This document shows, piece by piece, positions 25,376-32,327 of a stretch of DNA of 34,498 nucleotides (positions are counted from its first letter, which is position 1; each line of letters starts with the position of its first letter). The notes under the pieces are model-generated. The model had not been told where the DNA came from and searched no databases. It was given only the letters and a program-made list of their open reading frames with translations. Made by a program: the position numbers and the translations under genes. This DNA comes from Amycolatopsis keratiniphila subsp. keratiniphila (lineage in GTDB: Bacteria > Actinomycetota > Actinomycetes > Mycobacteriales > Pseudonocardiaceae): the NCBI RefSeq assembly GCF_001620365.2, contig NZ_LQMT02000004.1:14779-49276 (forward strand), given 5' to 3'.

Positions 25376-28300
25376 TCCCGCTGGTCGGACTCGACCAGGC
25401 CGACATCGACGCGCTCGAACGCCTCGGCCGCGTCGAGGACGTCCTGCCCGCGACCCCGCTGCAGACCGGGCTTTCGTTCCACACCCTGGCACGCGGCACC
25501 GAAGACACCGACGTCTACGTGGTCCAGGCCGTCACGCTGCTCAGTGGCGCGCTCGACGCGGACCGCATGCGCGAGGCCGCGGCTGAAGTACTGCGGCGGC
25601 ACCCGGCGCTGCGCGTCCACCTGCACACCACCGACGCGGGCGAGGTCGTCCAGGTGGTGCCCGCCGAGGTCACGCTGGACTGGCGGTTCGCGAACGTCTC
25701 GCCGGACCGGGTCGAGGCCGAATGTCGCACCGAACTCGCCCGCCCCTTCGACCCGGCGACCCCGCCGCTGATCCGGTTCCTGCTGCTCACGCTCGGTCCG
25801 GACGAGCACCGCCTGGTGCTCACGAATCACCACGCACTGCTCGACGGCTGGTCGATGCCGCTGGTCGGCCGCACCCTGCTGGCCACCTACGCCGAACTCG
25901 GCGGCGGACCGGCGGCCCCGGTCGCACCCCCGCTTTCGGAGTACCACCGGGTGCTCGGCGAACGCGACCCGGACGCCGCGCTGGAAGCGTGGCGCGAAGC
26001 ACTGTCCGGATTGGACGAAGGAACGCGGCTCGCCCCGGCCAGCGTCGAGTCCACTGTGGAGCGTCCGGAACGCGTCACCGTGGAACTCGGCGGGGAGTTC
26101 AGCGAACGGCTGCGCGCTTTCGCCCGCGAACGCGGCATCACCCCGACGACGGTGTTCCAGACCGCCTGGGGAGCGTTGCTCGCCAGGCTGACCGGCCGCC
26201 GCGACGTGGTCTTCGGCTGCCCGGTCTCCGGCCGCCCCGCCGACGTCCCCGGCGTCGAGCGCATGATCGGCCAGCTGGGCAGCACGATCCCGGTGCGCGT
26301 GCGGTTCGGCGCAGCCGAGACCGCGGCCACCGTGCTGGAACGCGTGCACACCGACAGCGTGCGGCTCACCGATCACCATCACGCCGGGCTACCGGACATC
26401 CAGCGCGCGGCCGGGGTCGGCGACCTGTTCGACACGATGCTGGTGATGGAGAACTTCCCGCTCTCCAGCCGCGCCCGCACCACGCTGGCGCCCGGTCTCG
26501 ACCTCGTCGGCGTCGACATCACCGACGCGACGCACTACCCGCTCACGGTGATCGTGCTGCCCGGCGACGAGTTCACGATCGGCCTCGGCTACCAGCCCCA
26601 GTCGTTCACCCGCGAGGAGGCCGAGTCCTACGGCCGCTGGCTGCGGGCGATACTGCACGAGATCGTCGCCGGCCCGACGCGACCGGTCTCCCGGTTGCGG
26701 GCGCTCGGCGCCGAGGAAGAACGCGCGATGCTGCGTCTCGGCGAAGGACCGGAACCGAAACGCGAACGCGGCGGCATGCTGGAGGAGTTCGGCCGTTGGG
26801 TCCGCGAGACGCCGGCCGCCGAAGCCGTCGTGTGCCGCGACCGGAGCCTGACCTACGCAGAACTGGACCGCCGTGCGAACCGGCTCGCGCACACCCTGAT
26901 CGACGCCGGGGTGAAACCGCAGGACCCGGTCGCGGTCCTGTTGCGCCGCGACGTCGACCTCGTGGTCGCGCTGTTCGGCGTGATCAAGGCCGGTGCGGTG
27001 CACGTGCCGATGGACCCGGACTACCCGGCCGACCGGCTCGCCTACATGCTGGGCGACATCCGGCCCGCCGCCGTCGTGTCCACTTCGGCCGTCGAAGGTC
27101 TCCCGGTGATCGACCCGGCCGAACTGTCCACTGAGGACTCGGATCCGGCCGTACCTTCGTGCGCGGACGCGATCGCTTACGTCATCTACACCTCCGGCAC
27201 CACCGGCAAACCCAAGGGTGTGGCGGTGCCGCACCGCGGCGTCCCGAGCCTGATCGCACTGCAGGAGGACGTCGTCGGGATCGGGACCGCCGAGCGGTAC
27301 CTGCATTTCGCCTCGACGAGTTTCGACGTCGCGTTCTGGCAGTTCATGCTGCCGTTGCTGTCCGGCGGCACGTCGGTGATCGCGCCGGAGGAGGTGAGGA
27401 TCTCCGGCGACGACCTCCTGGCGTACGCCGCCGAACACCGCGTCACCGGGCTCAACCTGTTGCCCTCGTTCCTGTCCGCGATGCCCGACGACGCGACCGT
27501 CGACCCGGACGTGTTCTTCGTCGTCGGCGCTGAGCGGCTCGATCCGGAACTGGCGCGGCGCTGGGGAAACCGGCGGGCGCTGTTCAACGCCTACGGGCCG
27601 ACCGAGGTCACCATCAACTCGGTCACCTGGCACTACGATCCGGCCGACCCCGGCCCGCTGCCGATCGGCCGTCCGGACCCGGAGGTCCGCGCGTACGTGC
27701 TGGACGGCGGGCTGCTCCCGGTCGGCACGAACGTCACGGGCGAGCTGTATCTGGCCGGGCCGAAGCTCGCACAGGGCTACGTCGGCCGGGCGGCGCTGAC
27801 GGCGGAACGGTTCGTCGCCGACCCGTTCGGGCCGCCGGGGGAGCGGATGTACCGCACCGGCGACCTGGTCCGCTGGCGTCCGGACGGGCAGATCGTCTTC
27901 CTCGGCCGCGCCGACCACCAGGTCAAACTGCGCGGGTTCCGGATCGAACTCGGCGAGATCGAGACCGCGCTGACCGCGCACGACGACGTGCGTGCCGCCG
28001 CGGTGATCGTCCGCGAGGACCGGCTGGTCGCCTACGTCGTACCCGTGGACGGCGCCGACCCCGATCCCGCCGCGCTGCGCGAGTACCTCGCCGCGGAACT
28101 GCCCGCGTACATGGTGCCGACCGCGTTCGTGCCGCTGGACCGGCTTCCGCTCGGCCCGAGCGGCAAGCTGGACCGGGCCGCGCTGCCCGCGCCGGAAGCC
28201 CGCTCCGACGGCGGACGGGAACCCGCCACCCCGGCGGAAGCCGTGCTGCTGCGAGTGGTCCGCGAGCTGCTCGGCCCCGACGTCGGCCTCGACGACGGGT

Positions 28301-30933
28301 TCCTCGACGCGGGCGGCGACAGCATCGCCTCGCTGCGGGTGGTCTCCCGCGCCCGCCGCGAAGGGCTGCACCTGACCGCGCGCGACGTCCTCGAAGGCGG
28401 CACGGTCGCCGGGATCGCCGCGCGCTGCGGCGAACCCGGACGGGCCGAGGAAGCCCACGCGGTCGGCGACGCCCCGCTCACGCCGATCATGTGGGATCTG
28501 CTGCGGCGCGCGGGAAAGGCGGCCGACGGGTTCTGCCAGTGGGTCGAGATCTGCGTGCCTTCGGCGGACGACGTCCCGCGCTGGACCGCGGTGCTCGACG
28601 CCGTTCTCGCCCGCCACGACGTCCTGCGCGCACATCTGGTCGAGGACGCGCTGCGCGTCCCGGACGTCGGTGCCGTGACCGGTGCCGACGTGCTCACCGC
28701 CGTCCGCGTCTCCGGTGATCCTCGTGCAGCGCTGGACGAGCAGGTCGAGGAGATCGTCGCGCGGATGGACCCGCGCACCGGACCGCTGGTGCGGGCGGTG
28801 CTGGCGGACGCCGGGGACCGGCCCGGACGGTTGCTGCTGGTGGCGCACCACCTGGTGGCCGACGCGGTGACCTGGCGTGTCCTGCTCGACGACGTCGAAC
28901 AGGCCTTCCACGGCAACACCCTGCACCGGCGCGGCCAGTCGTTCCTGGGCTGGGCGCGGTCGCTGCGCGCGGCCGCCCCGCATCGAGAGGACGAAATGCG
29001 GCACTGGCAGGGCGTCGCCGCCGCTTCGGCGAGCACGCTCGGCCGGAGCAAGCTCGATCCGGTGCGGGATACCGTGGCGACCGCACGGCATCACCGGATC
29101 GACCTCGGCGAGGCCACGACCCACGCCGTGCTCACCGCGCTGCCGACGGCCTACCGCACCGGTCCGGACACCGTGCTGCTGACCGCGCTGGCCCGCGCCG
29201 TCGCCGCCTGGCGCGGGACCGGCGCCGATCTGCTCGTCGCCGTCGAGAGCCACGGACGTCCGGGACACACCCCGGACTTCGCGGGCACGGTCGACCTGGC
29301 GCAGACCGCCGGCTGGTTCACCGCCGTGCATCCGGCGCGGATCGCCCCGCCGTCCGGGCCGGTGCCGGACACGCTGCGGGCGGTGCGTGATCACCTGCGC
29401 GCGGCTGGAGACGGGCTCGGATACGGGATTCTGGAGGTCGGCGGCCCACGGCCGGAGGTGGCCTGGAACTACCTCGGTCGCTTCCCCGCGGCCCCGGTCG
29501 AGGAGACCCTGTGGCAGCGCCCACCGGACGCGGATCCGCTCGGTTCGGGCGGCGGGGCGGAGATGCCGCTGCCGTACGCGCTGACGGTGAACGCGATGGT
29601 CCCCGACGGCGGCACGCTCGGCGTCCGCTTCACCTGGCCGTCCGCGCTGTTCACCGAGGACGAGATCACCGTGCTGGGCGAGCACTTCCGTCGCGAGCTG
29701 GACGCTCTCGCCGCCGACGTGCCCGGGCCCGGCGAGATCCTGCCGCTGACCCCGTTGCAGGAGGTGATCCTGCGCGAATCCCGGGCGGCGGAGGACGATC
29801 CGTATCGAGTGCAGGCGGCGTTCACGCTGTCCGGCGACCTGGACGTCGACGCGCTGCGGAGGGCGGCGGACGCCTTGGTGCGACGGCAGCCGAATCTGGG
29901 CGCGGTGTTCCCGCCGTCGCACGAGGTCCAGGTGATCCCCGCCGAGCCGCGGGCCGGGTTCCGCGTGCGCGACGCGTCCGAAGTGGACACGGCGTTGGAC
30001 GAGGAACTGGCGGAACCGTTCGACCTGGCGCACGGTCCGCTGTGGCGGGTCACCGTCCTGAGGCACGGCAATCAGACGCTCGTGCTGACCAGCCATCATC
30101 TGCTGTCCGACGGCTGGTCCGCGCCGCGCATCCTGGGCGAGCTGTTCGCGTTGTACGCGGGGAAGCCGTTGCCGGAGCCGGTGCCGCCGACGCGGTACAC
30201 GCGACTGCTCGCCGCGGCCGATCACTCGGCCGACGTCCGGGCGTGGCGCAGGGAACTCGACGGCCTGCCCGAAGGCGACCACCTGCCGCGTACCGGAGGC
30301 TCCGCCGATCCTGCTCTGTTCACTGTGGACGGTCGGCTGGTCGCGAGGCTGACCAAACTGGGCGCGGAACGAGGGCTCACCGTCAACACCCTGCTGCAAG
30401 GTGCGTGGGCGGCCGTGCTCGCGACCCACGCCGGACGCCCCGACGTCAGCTTCGGGGTGATGACCTCGAACCGGACGTCCGATGTGGACGGTGTCGAGGA
30501 CATCATCGGTCTCCTGGCGAACAGCGTCCCGGTCCGGGCCAGGTTCACCGGGACCGTCGCCGAGGCACTCGCCGACCTGCAGGCGCGGCAGCAGGCGATG
30601 GCCGCGCATCACCGGATGGGCCTGCCGGAACTCGCGTCGCTGGCCGGACGCGAGCGGCTGTTCGACAGCCTGCTCGTCTTCGAGAATTATCCGGTGGATC
30701 CGGCGAAGCTGCGCGAACCGGCGCCCGGCCTGACCGTCACCGGGACGAGGTTCCGCGAACGCACGCATCACCCGGTGAGCGTCACGGTCGTCCCCGGCGA
30801 GCAAGGCTGGGAAGGCGTTCTGTACGCGAAGGAAGCCGACGCCCGGTCGCTGGCCGACGACCTGGTCGGGTATCTGCGGAAGCTGCCGTCCTGGCTCGAC
30901 GGCGACGCCGCCGGGTTCGTGGGGGAGCGGTGA
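21028..30933 (+). CDS. Two-module siderophore NRPS with terminal condensation domain (C-A-T-E-C-A-T-E-C)
   Basis: A 3301-residue nonribosomal peptide synthetase. Domain order with key residues: C1 (HH at 138-139), A1 (SGSTG loop near 596), T1 (Ser973), E1 (HH at 1139-1140, NYLGRF at 1352), C2 (HH at 1601-1602), A2 (SGTTG loop near 2056), T2 (Ser2432), E2 (HH at 2607-2608, NYLGRF at 2814), C3 (HH at 3023-3024). All C and E active sites are intact. C1 resembles the EntF starter condensation domain, so it should take DHB from the aryl carrier. Both residues should be epimerised to D. There is no thioesterase or reductase; the protein ends with the complete C3. ATG 21028 starts the C1 fold directly and overlaps fepC. 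A TTA codon lies at 24271-24273 (codon 1082). The product is not a known siderophore that I can name. Confidence 0.95.
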   Translation: MLNLTGAQLGIWTAQRLEPDSPYYVVGDVIEIVGDDPVDVVALTEAIRATAEEADSLRLRVFETPDGPRQVVSEQALPLPDVVDLRGEADPVAAAHERVDAERRRVAEACRGMVDRPLFAHLVLRLSESHVWFTQLGHHLVFDGYTAAMLARRTAARYTASVQGKDVPASTFARFADLVEADRAYRESERFTQDREYWRERFTPLPDLDDAGGAAGPPEQTVTARSVLPASDLARLRELGKRAGTTWGDALIACYAAFLHRVLGWTDVVFAMPLMCREGAALRTPAMAVNVLPLRVTVLPEDSAAELTARVAGALKEMRTHQRYRGEDLPQDLAVPGAGALLHGRGINLKAFDLKLDFAGSHGTMRNVAGGPPEDMGLSVLPTSDGGLLLGFEVDARTHDQAAVDAKLTALRCLITALTGPDGPPVAGADLVPAGERDALLQAWSTPAPESELLDVSELLDRLDPGQTALVFGDERLTAGELVARVHRLARALRARGAGADDVVALALPRSADLVVALLAVLDAGAVFLPLDLAHPVERLRELAAEAGAVLTVAHEPGIVPGPHLLLDETDLSTLDSSPLGIPRHPEHLAYVIFTSGSTGRPKGVLGRVGGLATLLRHHRATTVAETERAAGRRLRVAHTYSFAFDSALDQLMWLLFGHELHVYGTDVARDADELLAAFARDRIDVVDTTPSMAAPLVDAGLLDGPDAPALLVLGGEATPPALWRRVAASGVRARNMYGPTEATVDGAGSWLDDGEPTIGTAVPGTAVRVLDAALRPAPAGTPGELYLAGPHLARGYLGRPGATAERFVADPFGAPGDRMYRTGDLVRWVPGRGLEYLGRRDGQVKVRGYRVELGEVEAALAAVPGVRAAAAAVRGPRLVGYVVGEVVPDEVRAELAGRVPEHLVPAAVVVLDTLPLTPNGKIDRPALPAPRAAAGRAAATDRERLLCATIAEVIGVDEVAVDDDFFALGGDSITAISVSSRLRAHGLDLRPRDLLARRSFEALAAASAELGTPAAPPDEPVGTVPVPPIARALLDPHPDVTTISGYTQWTAVRLDEDLPPALLTEGVQTLLDHHDVLRLHLEDEMRVRERGAVRASDVVIETTGEPAEVAAELAESLDLRAGVLKVALLPDHLVIVLHHLAVDGVSWRVLLPDLRAACAGEPLEAVGTSWRRHALLLAEQGTSGARRGELDHWRDALGGPRLGHRPLDRATDTVATARRSVTLATPEQTEAVLTALPAAYRAGPDDVLLAALVLALRSWRAVPVEAETVSLEGHGRDHDGLDLSRTVGWFTAEYPVRVPAGVAAAGEMLRAAKEAKRAVPDNGVGFGVLRYLDPLTRDELAAVPPPDVVLNYLGRFAALPGTGWRLPEEDPFAVTEPDAKSLEQVLALNCFVREEGRPQLAVEWTAAGAVLSEESVAALQEAWSLALEAMAAHAARIGPDGGGLTPSDLPLVGLDQADIDALERLGRVEDVLPATPLQTGLSFHTLARGTEDTDVYVVQAVTLLSGALDADRMREAAAEVLRRHPALRVHLHTTDAGEVVQVVPAEVTLDWRFANVSPDRVEAECRTELARPFDPATPPLIRFLLLTLGPDEHRLVLTNHHALLDGWSMPLVGRTLLATYAELGGGPAAPVAPPLSEYHRVLGERDPDAALEAWREALSGLDEGTRLAPASVESTVERPERVTVELGGEFSERLRAFARERGITPTTVFQTAWGALLARLTGRRDVVFGCPVSGRPADVPGVERMIGQLGSTIPVRVRFGAAETAATVLERVHTDSVRLTDHHHAGLPDIQRAAGVGDLFDTMLVMENFPLSSRARTTLAPGLDLVGVDITDATHYPLTVIVLPGDEFTIGLGYQPQSFTREEAESYGRWLRAILHEIVAGPTRPVSRLRALGAEEERAMLRLGEGPEPKRERGGMLEEFGRWVRETPAAEAVVCRDRSLTYAELDRRANRLAHTLIDAGVKPQDPVAVLLRRDVDLVVALFGVIKAGAVHVPMDPDYPADRLAYMLGDIRPAAVVSTSAVEGLPVIDPAELSTEDSDPAVPSCADAIAYVIYTSGTTGKPKGVAVPHRGVPSLIALQEDVVGIGTAERYLHFASTSFDVAFWQFMLPLLSGGTSVIAPEEVRISGDDLLAYAAEHRVTGLNLLPSFLSAMPDDATVDPDVFFVVGAERLDPELARRWGNRRALFNAYGPTEVTINSVTWHYDPADPGPLPIGRPDPEVRAYVLDGGLLPVGTNVTGELYLAGPKLAQGYVGRAALTAERFVADPFGPPGERMYRTGDLVRWRPDGQIVFLGRADHQVKLRGFRIELGEIETALTAHDDVRAAAVIVREDRLVAYVVPVDGADPDPAALREYLAAELPAYMVPTAFVPLDRLPLGPSGKLDRAALPAPEARSDGGREPATPAEAVLLRVVRELLGPDVGLDDGFLDAGGDSIASLRVVSRARREGLHLTARDVLEGGTVAGIAARCGEPGRAEEAHAVGDAPLTPIMWDLLRRAGKAADGFCQWVEICVPSADDVPRWTAVLDAVLARHDVLRAHLVEDALRVPDVGAVTGADVLTAVRVSGDPRAALDEQVEEIVARMDPRTGPLVRAVLADAGDRPGRLLLVAHHLVADAVTWRVLLDDVEQAFHGNTLHRRGQSFLGWARSLRAAAPHREDEMRHWQGVAAASASTLGRSKLDPVRDTVATARHHRIDLGEATTHAVLTALPTAYRTGPDTVLLTALARAVAAWRGTGADLLVAVESHGRPGHTPDFAGTVDLAQTAGWFTAVHPARIAPPSGPVPDTLRAVRDHLRAAGDGLGYGILEVGGPRPEVAWNYLGRFPAAPVEETLWQRPPDADPLGSGGGAEMPLPYALTVNAMVPDGGTLGVRFTWPSALFTEDEITVLGEHFRRELDALAADVPGPGEILPLTPLQEVILRESRAAEDDPYRVQAAFTLSGDLDVDALRRAADALVRRQPNLGAVFPPSHEVQVIPAEPRAGFRVRDASEVDTALDEELAEPFDLAHGPLWRVTVLRHGNQTLVLTSHHLLSDGWSAPRILGELFALYAGKPLPEPVPPTRYTRLLAAADHSADVRAWRRELDGLPEGDHLPRTGGSADPALFTVDGRLVARLTKLGAERGLTVNTLLQGAWAAVLATHAGRPDVSFGVMTSNRTSDVDGVEDIIGLLANSVPVRARFTGTVAEALADLQARQQAMAAHHRMGLPELASLAGRERLFDSLLVFENYPVDPAKLREPAPGLTVTGTRFRERTHHPVSVTVVPGEQGWEGVLYAKEADARSLADDLVGYLRKLPSWLDGDAAGFVGER
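25376..29730 (+). other. NRPS module 2: C2, A2, T2, E2
   Basis: C2 (about 1455-1905) has NHHALLDGWS and follows an E domain, so it should be a D-to-L condensing type. A2 (about 1913-2390) gives D-V-W-N-V-G-A-I-N by manual alignment; it shares D, W, N and G with Thr pockets and D, V, W and I with Ser pockets, so a small hydroxy amino acid is a guess only. T2 has GGDSIASLRV. E2 (about 2455-2895) has AHHLVADAVTW, VESHGRPG and WNYLGRF, so residue 2 should also be D. The A6-A7 core of A2 is close to that of A1 at DNA level, while the pocket region differs. Confidence 0.65.
29731..30933 (+). other. NRPS terminal condensation domain (C3)
   Basis: A complete C domain (about residues 2903-3301): ILPLTPLQEVIL, SHHLLSDGWSAP with both histidines and the DG, DVSFGVMTSNR, LLANSVPVRARF and LFDSLLVFENYPVD. 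No carrier protein follows, so the acceptor is not a downstream aminoacyl carrier. Terminal C domains are known to release products by amide formation, for example diketopiperazine closure in erythrochelin assembly, and free-standing VibH condenses DHB with a soluble polyamine. Here the donor should be the D-configured T2 thioester. The acceptor is unknown. Confidence 0.8.
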
Positions 30934-32327
30934 CCGCGCGCCCGATCGACGCCGCGCTGTGGCGCACTGCGGCCGTGCTGGTGCTCGGCACCTTCATGGC
31001 CACTTTGGACAGCACGATCGTCTCGGTCGGCGTCGACACCCTCGCCGACGAGTTCGGGGCGCCGGTCACCGGCGTCCAATGGGTGACGACGGCGTATCTG
31101 CTGGCCGTGGTCACCGCCGTGCCGGCGTCCGGCTGGCTCGCCGACCGGTTCGGCGGCCGCCGCGTCTGGCTCACCGCCGTCGTCGTGTTCCTGCTGGCGT
31201 CCCTGTTGTGCGCGCTGGCGCCGACACTGCCCGCGCTCATCGCGTTCCGTGTCCTGCAAGGGCTCGCGGGCGGCCTGCTCCCGCCGACCGGTCAGGCGTT
31301 GCTGGCGCGGGCCGCCGGACGGGACCGCATCGGCCGCGTGATCGCCGTCGTCGGCCTCGTCCCGCTTTTGTCACCGGTGCTCGGCCCGCTGGCGAGCGGC
31401 ACGATCCTCGCGGTCGCCGACTGGCCGTGGCTGTTCTACGTCAATCTCCCGATCGGTGTGGTGGCGGTTTTCCTGGCCCGGCGCTGGGTTCCCGAGAGTG
31501 AACCCGGGGGTAAGGGCGAGCGCTTCGACTTCCGGGGTGCGCTTTTGCTCTCGCCGGGGTTGGCCGTCCTGGTCTTCGGGCTCACCTGGTTCGAACAGGG
31601 GACACCGATGGTCGCCGGGATCGCCGTCGCGCTCGGTGTAGTGATGCTGGCGGCGTTCGTCCGGCATGGTCTGCGGGCCGAAGCCCCGTTGCTGGATCCA
31701 CGCTTGTTCACCAAGCCGCCGTTCGGGGGCGCCGCGCTGGCACTGGTACTGCTCGGCGCGTCGGTGTTCGGCACGATGTTCCTGCTCCCGCTCTACCTCC
31801 AGCGCGGTCCCGGACTGTCCACTTGGGACACCGGCCTGCTGCTGGTGCCCCAGGGCATCGGCGCGGCGGCCGGTTCGGTACTGGTGAACCGGCTCGTAGA
31901 CCGGATCCCGCCGCGCACGCTGGTGCTGAGCGGGATCGGGCTGGTCGCCCTCGGCACCGCCCCGTTCACCCAGCTCGGCCCGGGGCTTCCGGACTGGGTG
32001 ATCGTGGTTTCCCTGCTGCTGCGCGGTTTCGGCGCGGCGCTGATCGGCGCACCGGTGATGACGATCGTCTACCGCCGCGTCGAACCCGCCCGGCTGCCCC
32101 GCGCGGCCGGGGCGCTGAATCTGCTCAACACGCTCGGCGGCTCGATCGGCACCGCGGTGCTGGCCGTGGTGCTGCAGGCCCGGCTGGCCGCGCGCGGCAC
32201 GGATGTCGCCGCCGCCTTCGCCGACGCGTTCTGGTGTGTTCTCGGCCTCGCCGTCGTGGCGGTGGCCGGTGCGACGCGGCTGCCCCAGGCCGCCCCCGAC
32301 AAGAAGAAAGGTCATGCGGATGCTTGA
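30930..32327 (+). CDS. MFS exporter, DHA2 (14-helix) type, probable siderophore export
   Basis: A 465-residue transporter with 14 predicted helices, the DHA2/EmrB layout. Family motif A is GWLADRFGGRRVWL after helix 2, and the antiporter motif C is GLVPLLSPVLGPLASG in helix 5. LDSTIVSVG in helix 1 is typical of drug-proton antiporters. GTG 30930 overlaps the NRPS stop. Its place directly after the NRPS suggests that it exports the newly made siderophore, driven by the proton gradient. A role in self-resistance is the alternative. The gene overlaps the DAHP synthase by 8 bp. Confidence 0.9.
   Translation: MTARPIDAALWRTAAVLVLGTFMATLDSTIVSVGVDTLADEFGAPVTGVQWVTTAYLLAVVTAVPASGWLADRFGGRRVWLTAVVVFLLASLLCALAPTLPALIAFRVLQGLAGGLLPPTGQALLARAAGRDRIGRVIAVVGLVPLLSPVLGPLASGTILAVADWPWLFYVNLPIGVVAVFLARRWVPESEPGGKGERFDFRGALLLSPGLAVLVFGLTWFEQGTPMVAGIAVALGVVMLAAFVRHGLRAEAPLLDPRLFTKPPFGGAALALVLLGASVFGTMFLLPLYLQRGPGLSTWDTGLLLVPQGIGAAAGSVLVNRLVDRIPPRTLVLSGIGLVALGTAPFTQLGPGLPDWVIVVSLLLRGFGAALIGAPVMTIVYRRVEPARLPRAAGALNLLNTLGGSIGTAVLAVVLQARLAARGTDVAAAFADAFWCVLGLAVVAVAGATRLPQAAPDKKKGHADA

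Noticed and set aside
26389..30804. A 1471-codon open frame on the minus strand opposite the NRPS, and a similar 1129-codon one at 20881-24270
   Set aside because: Their translations are rich in Arg, Gly, Gln, Asp and His with no recognisable domain. They are antisense shadows of high-GC codon use, while the plus-strand frame has complete NRPS motifs.
29511..30929. N-terminal extension of the MFS gene to 29511
   Set aside because: The extra frame overlaps the NRPS completely and lacks motifs; GTG 30930 overlaps the NRPS stop and starts the first membrane helix at the normal distance.
30600..30933. Thioesterase at the NRPS C-terminus
   Set aside because: No GxSxG motif or alpha/beta-hydrolase pattern; the sequence is the end of a condensation domain, with FENYPVD and HPVSVTVVPG.
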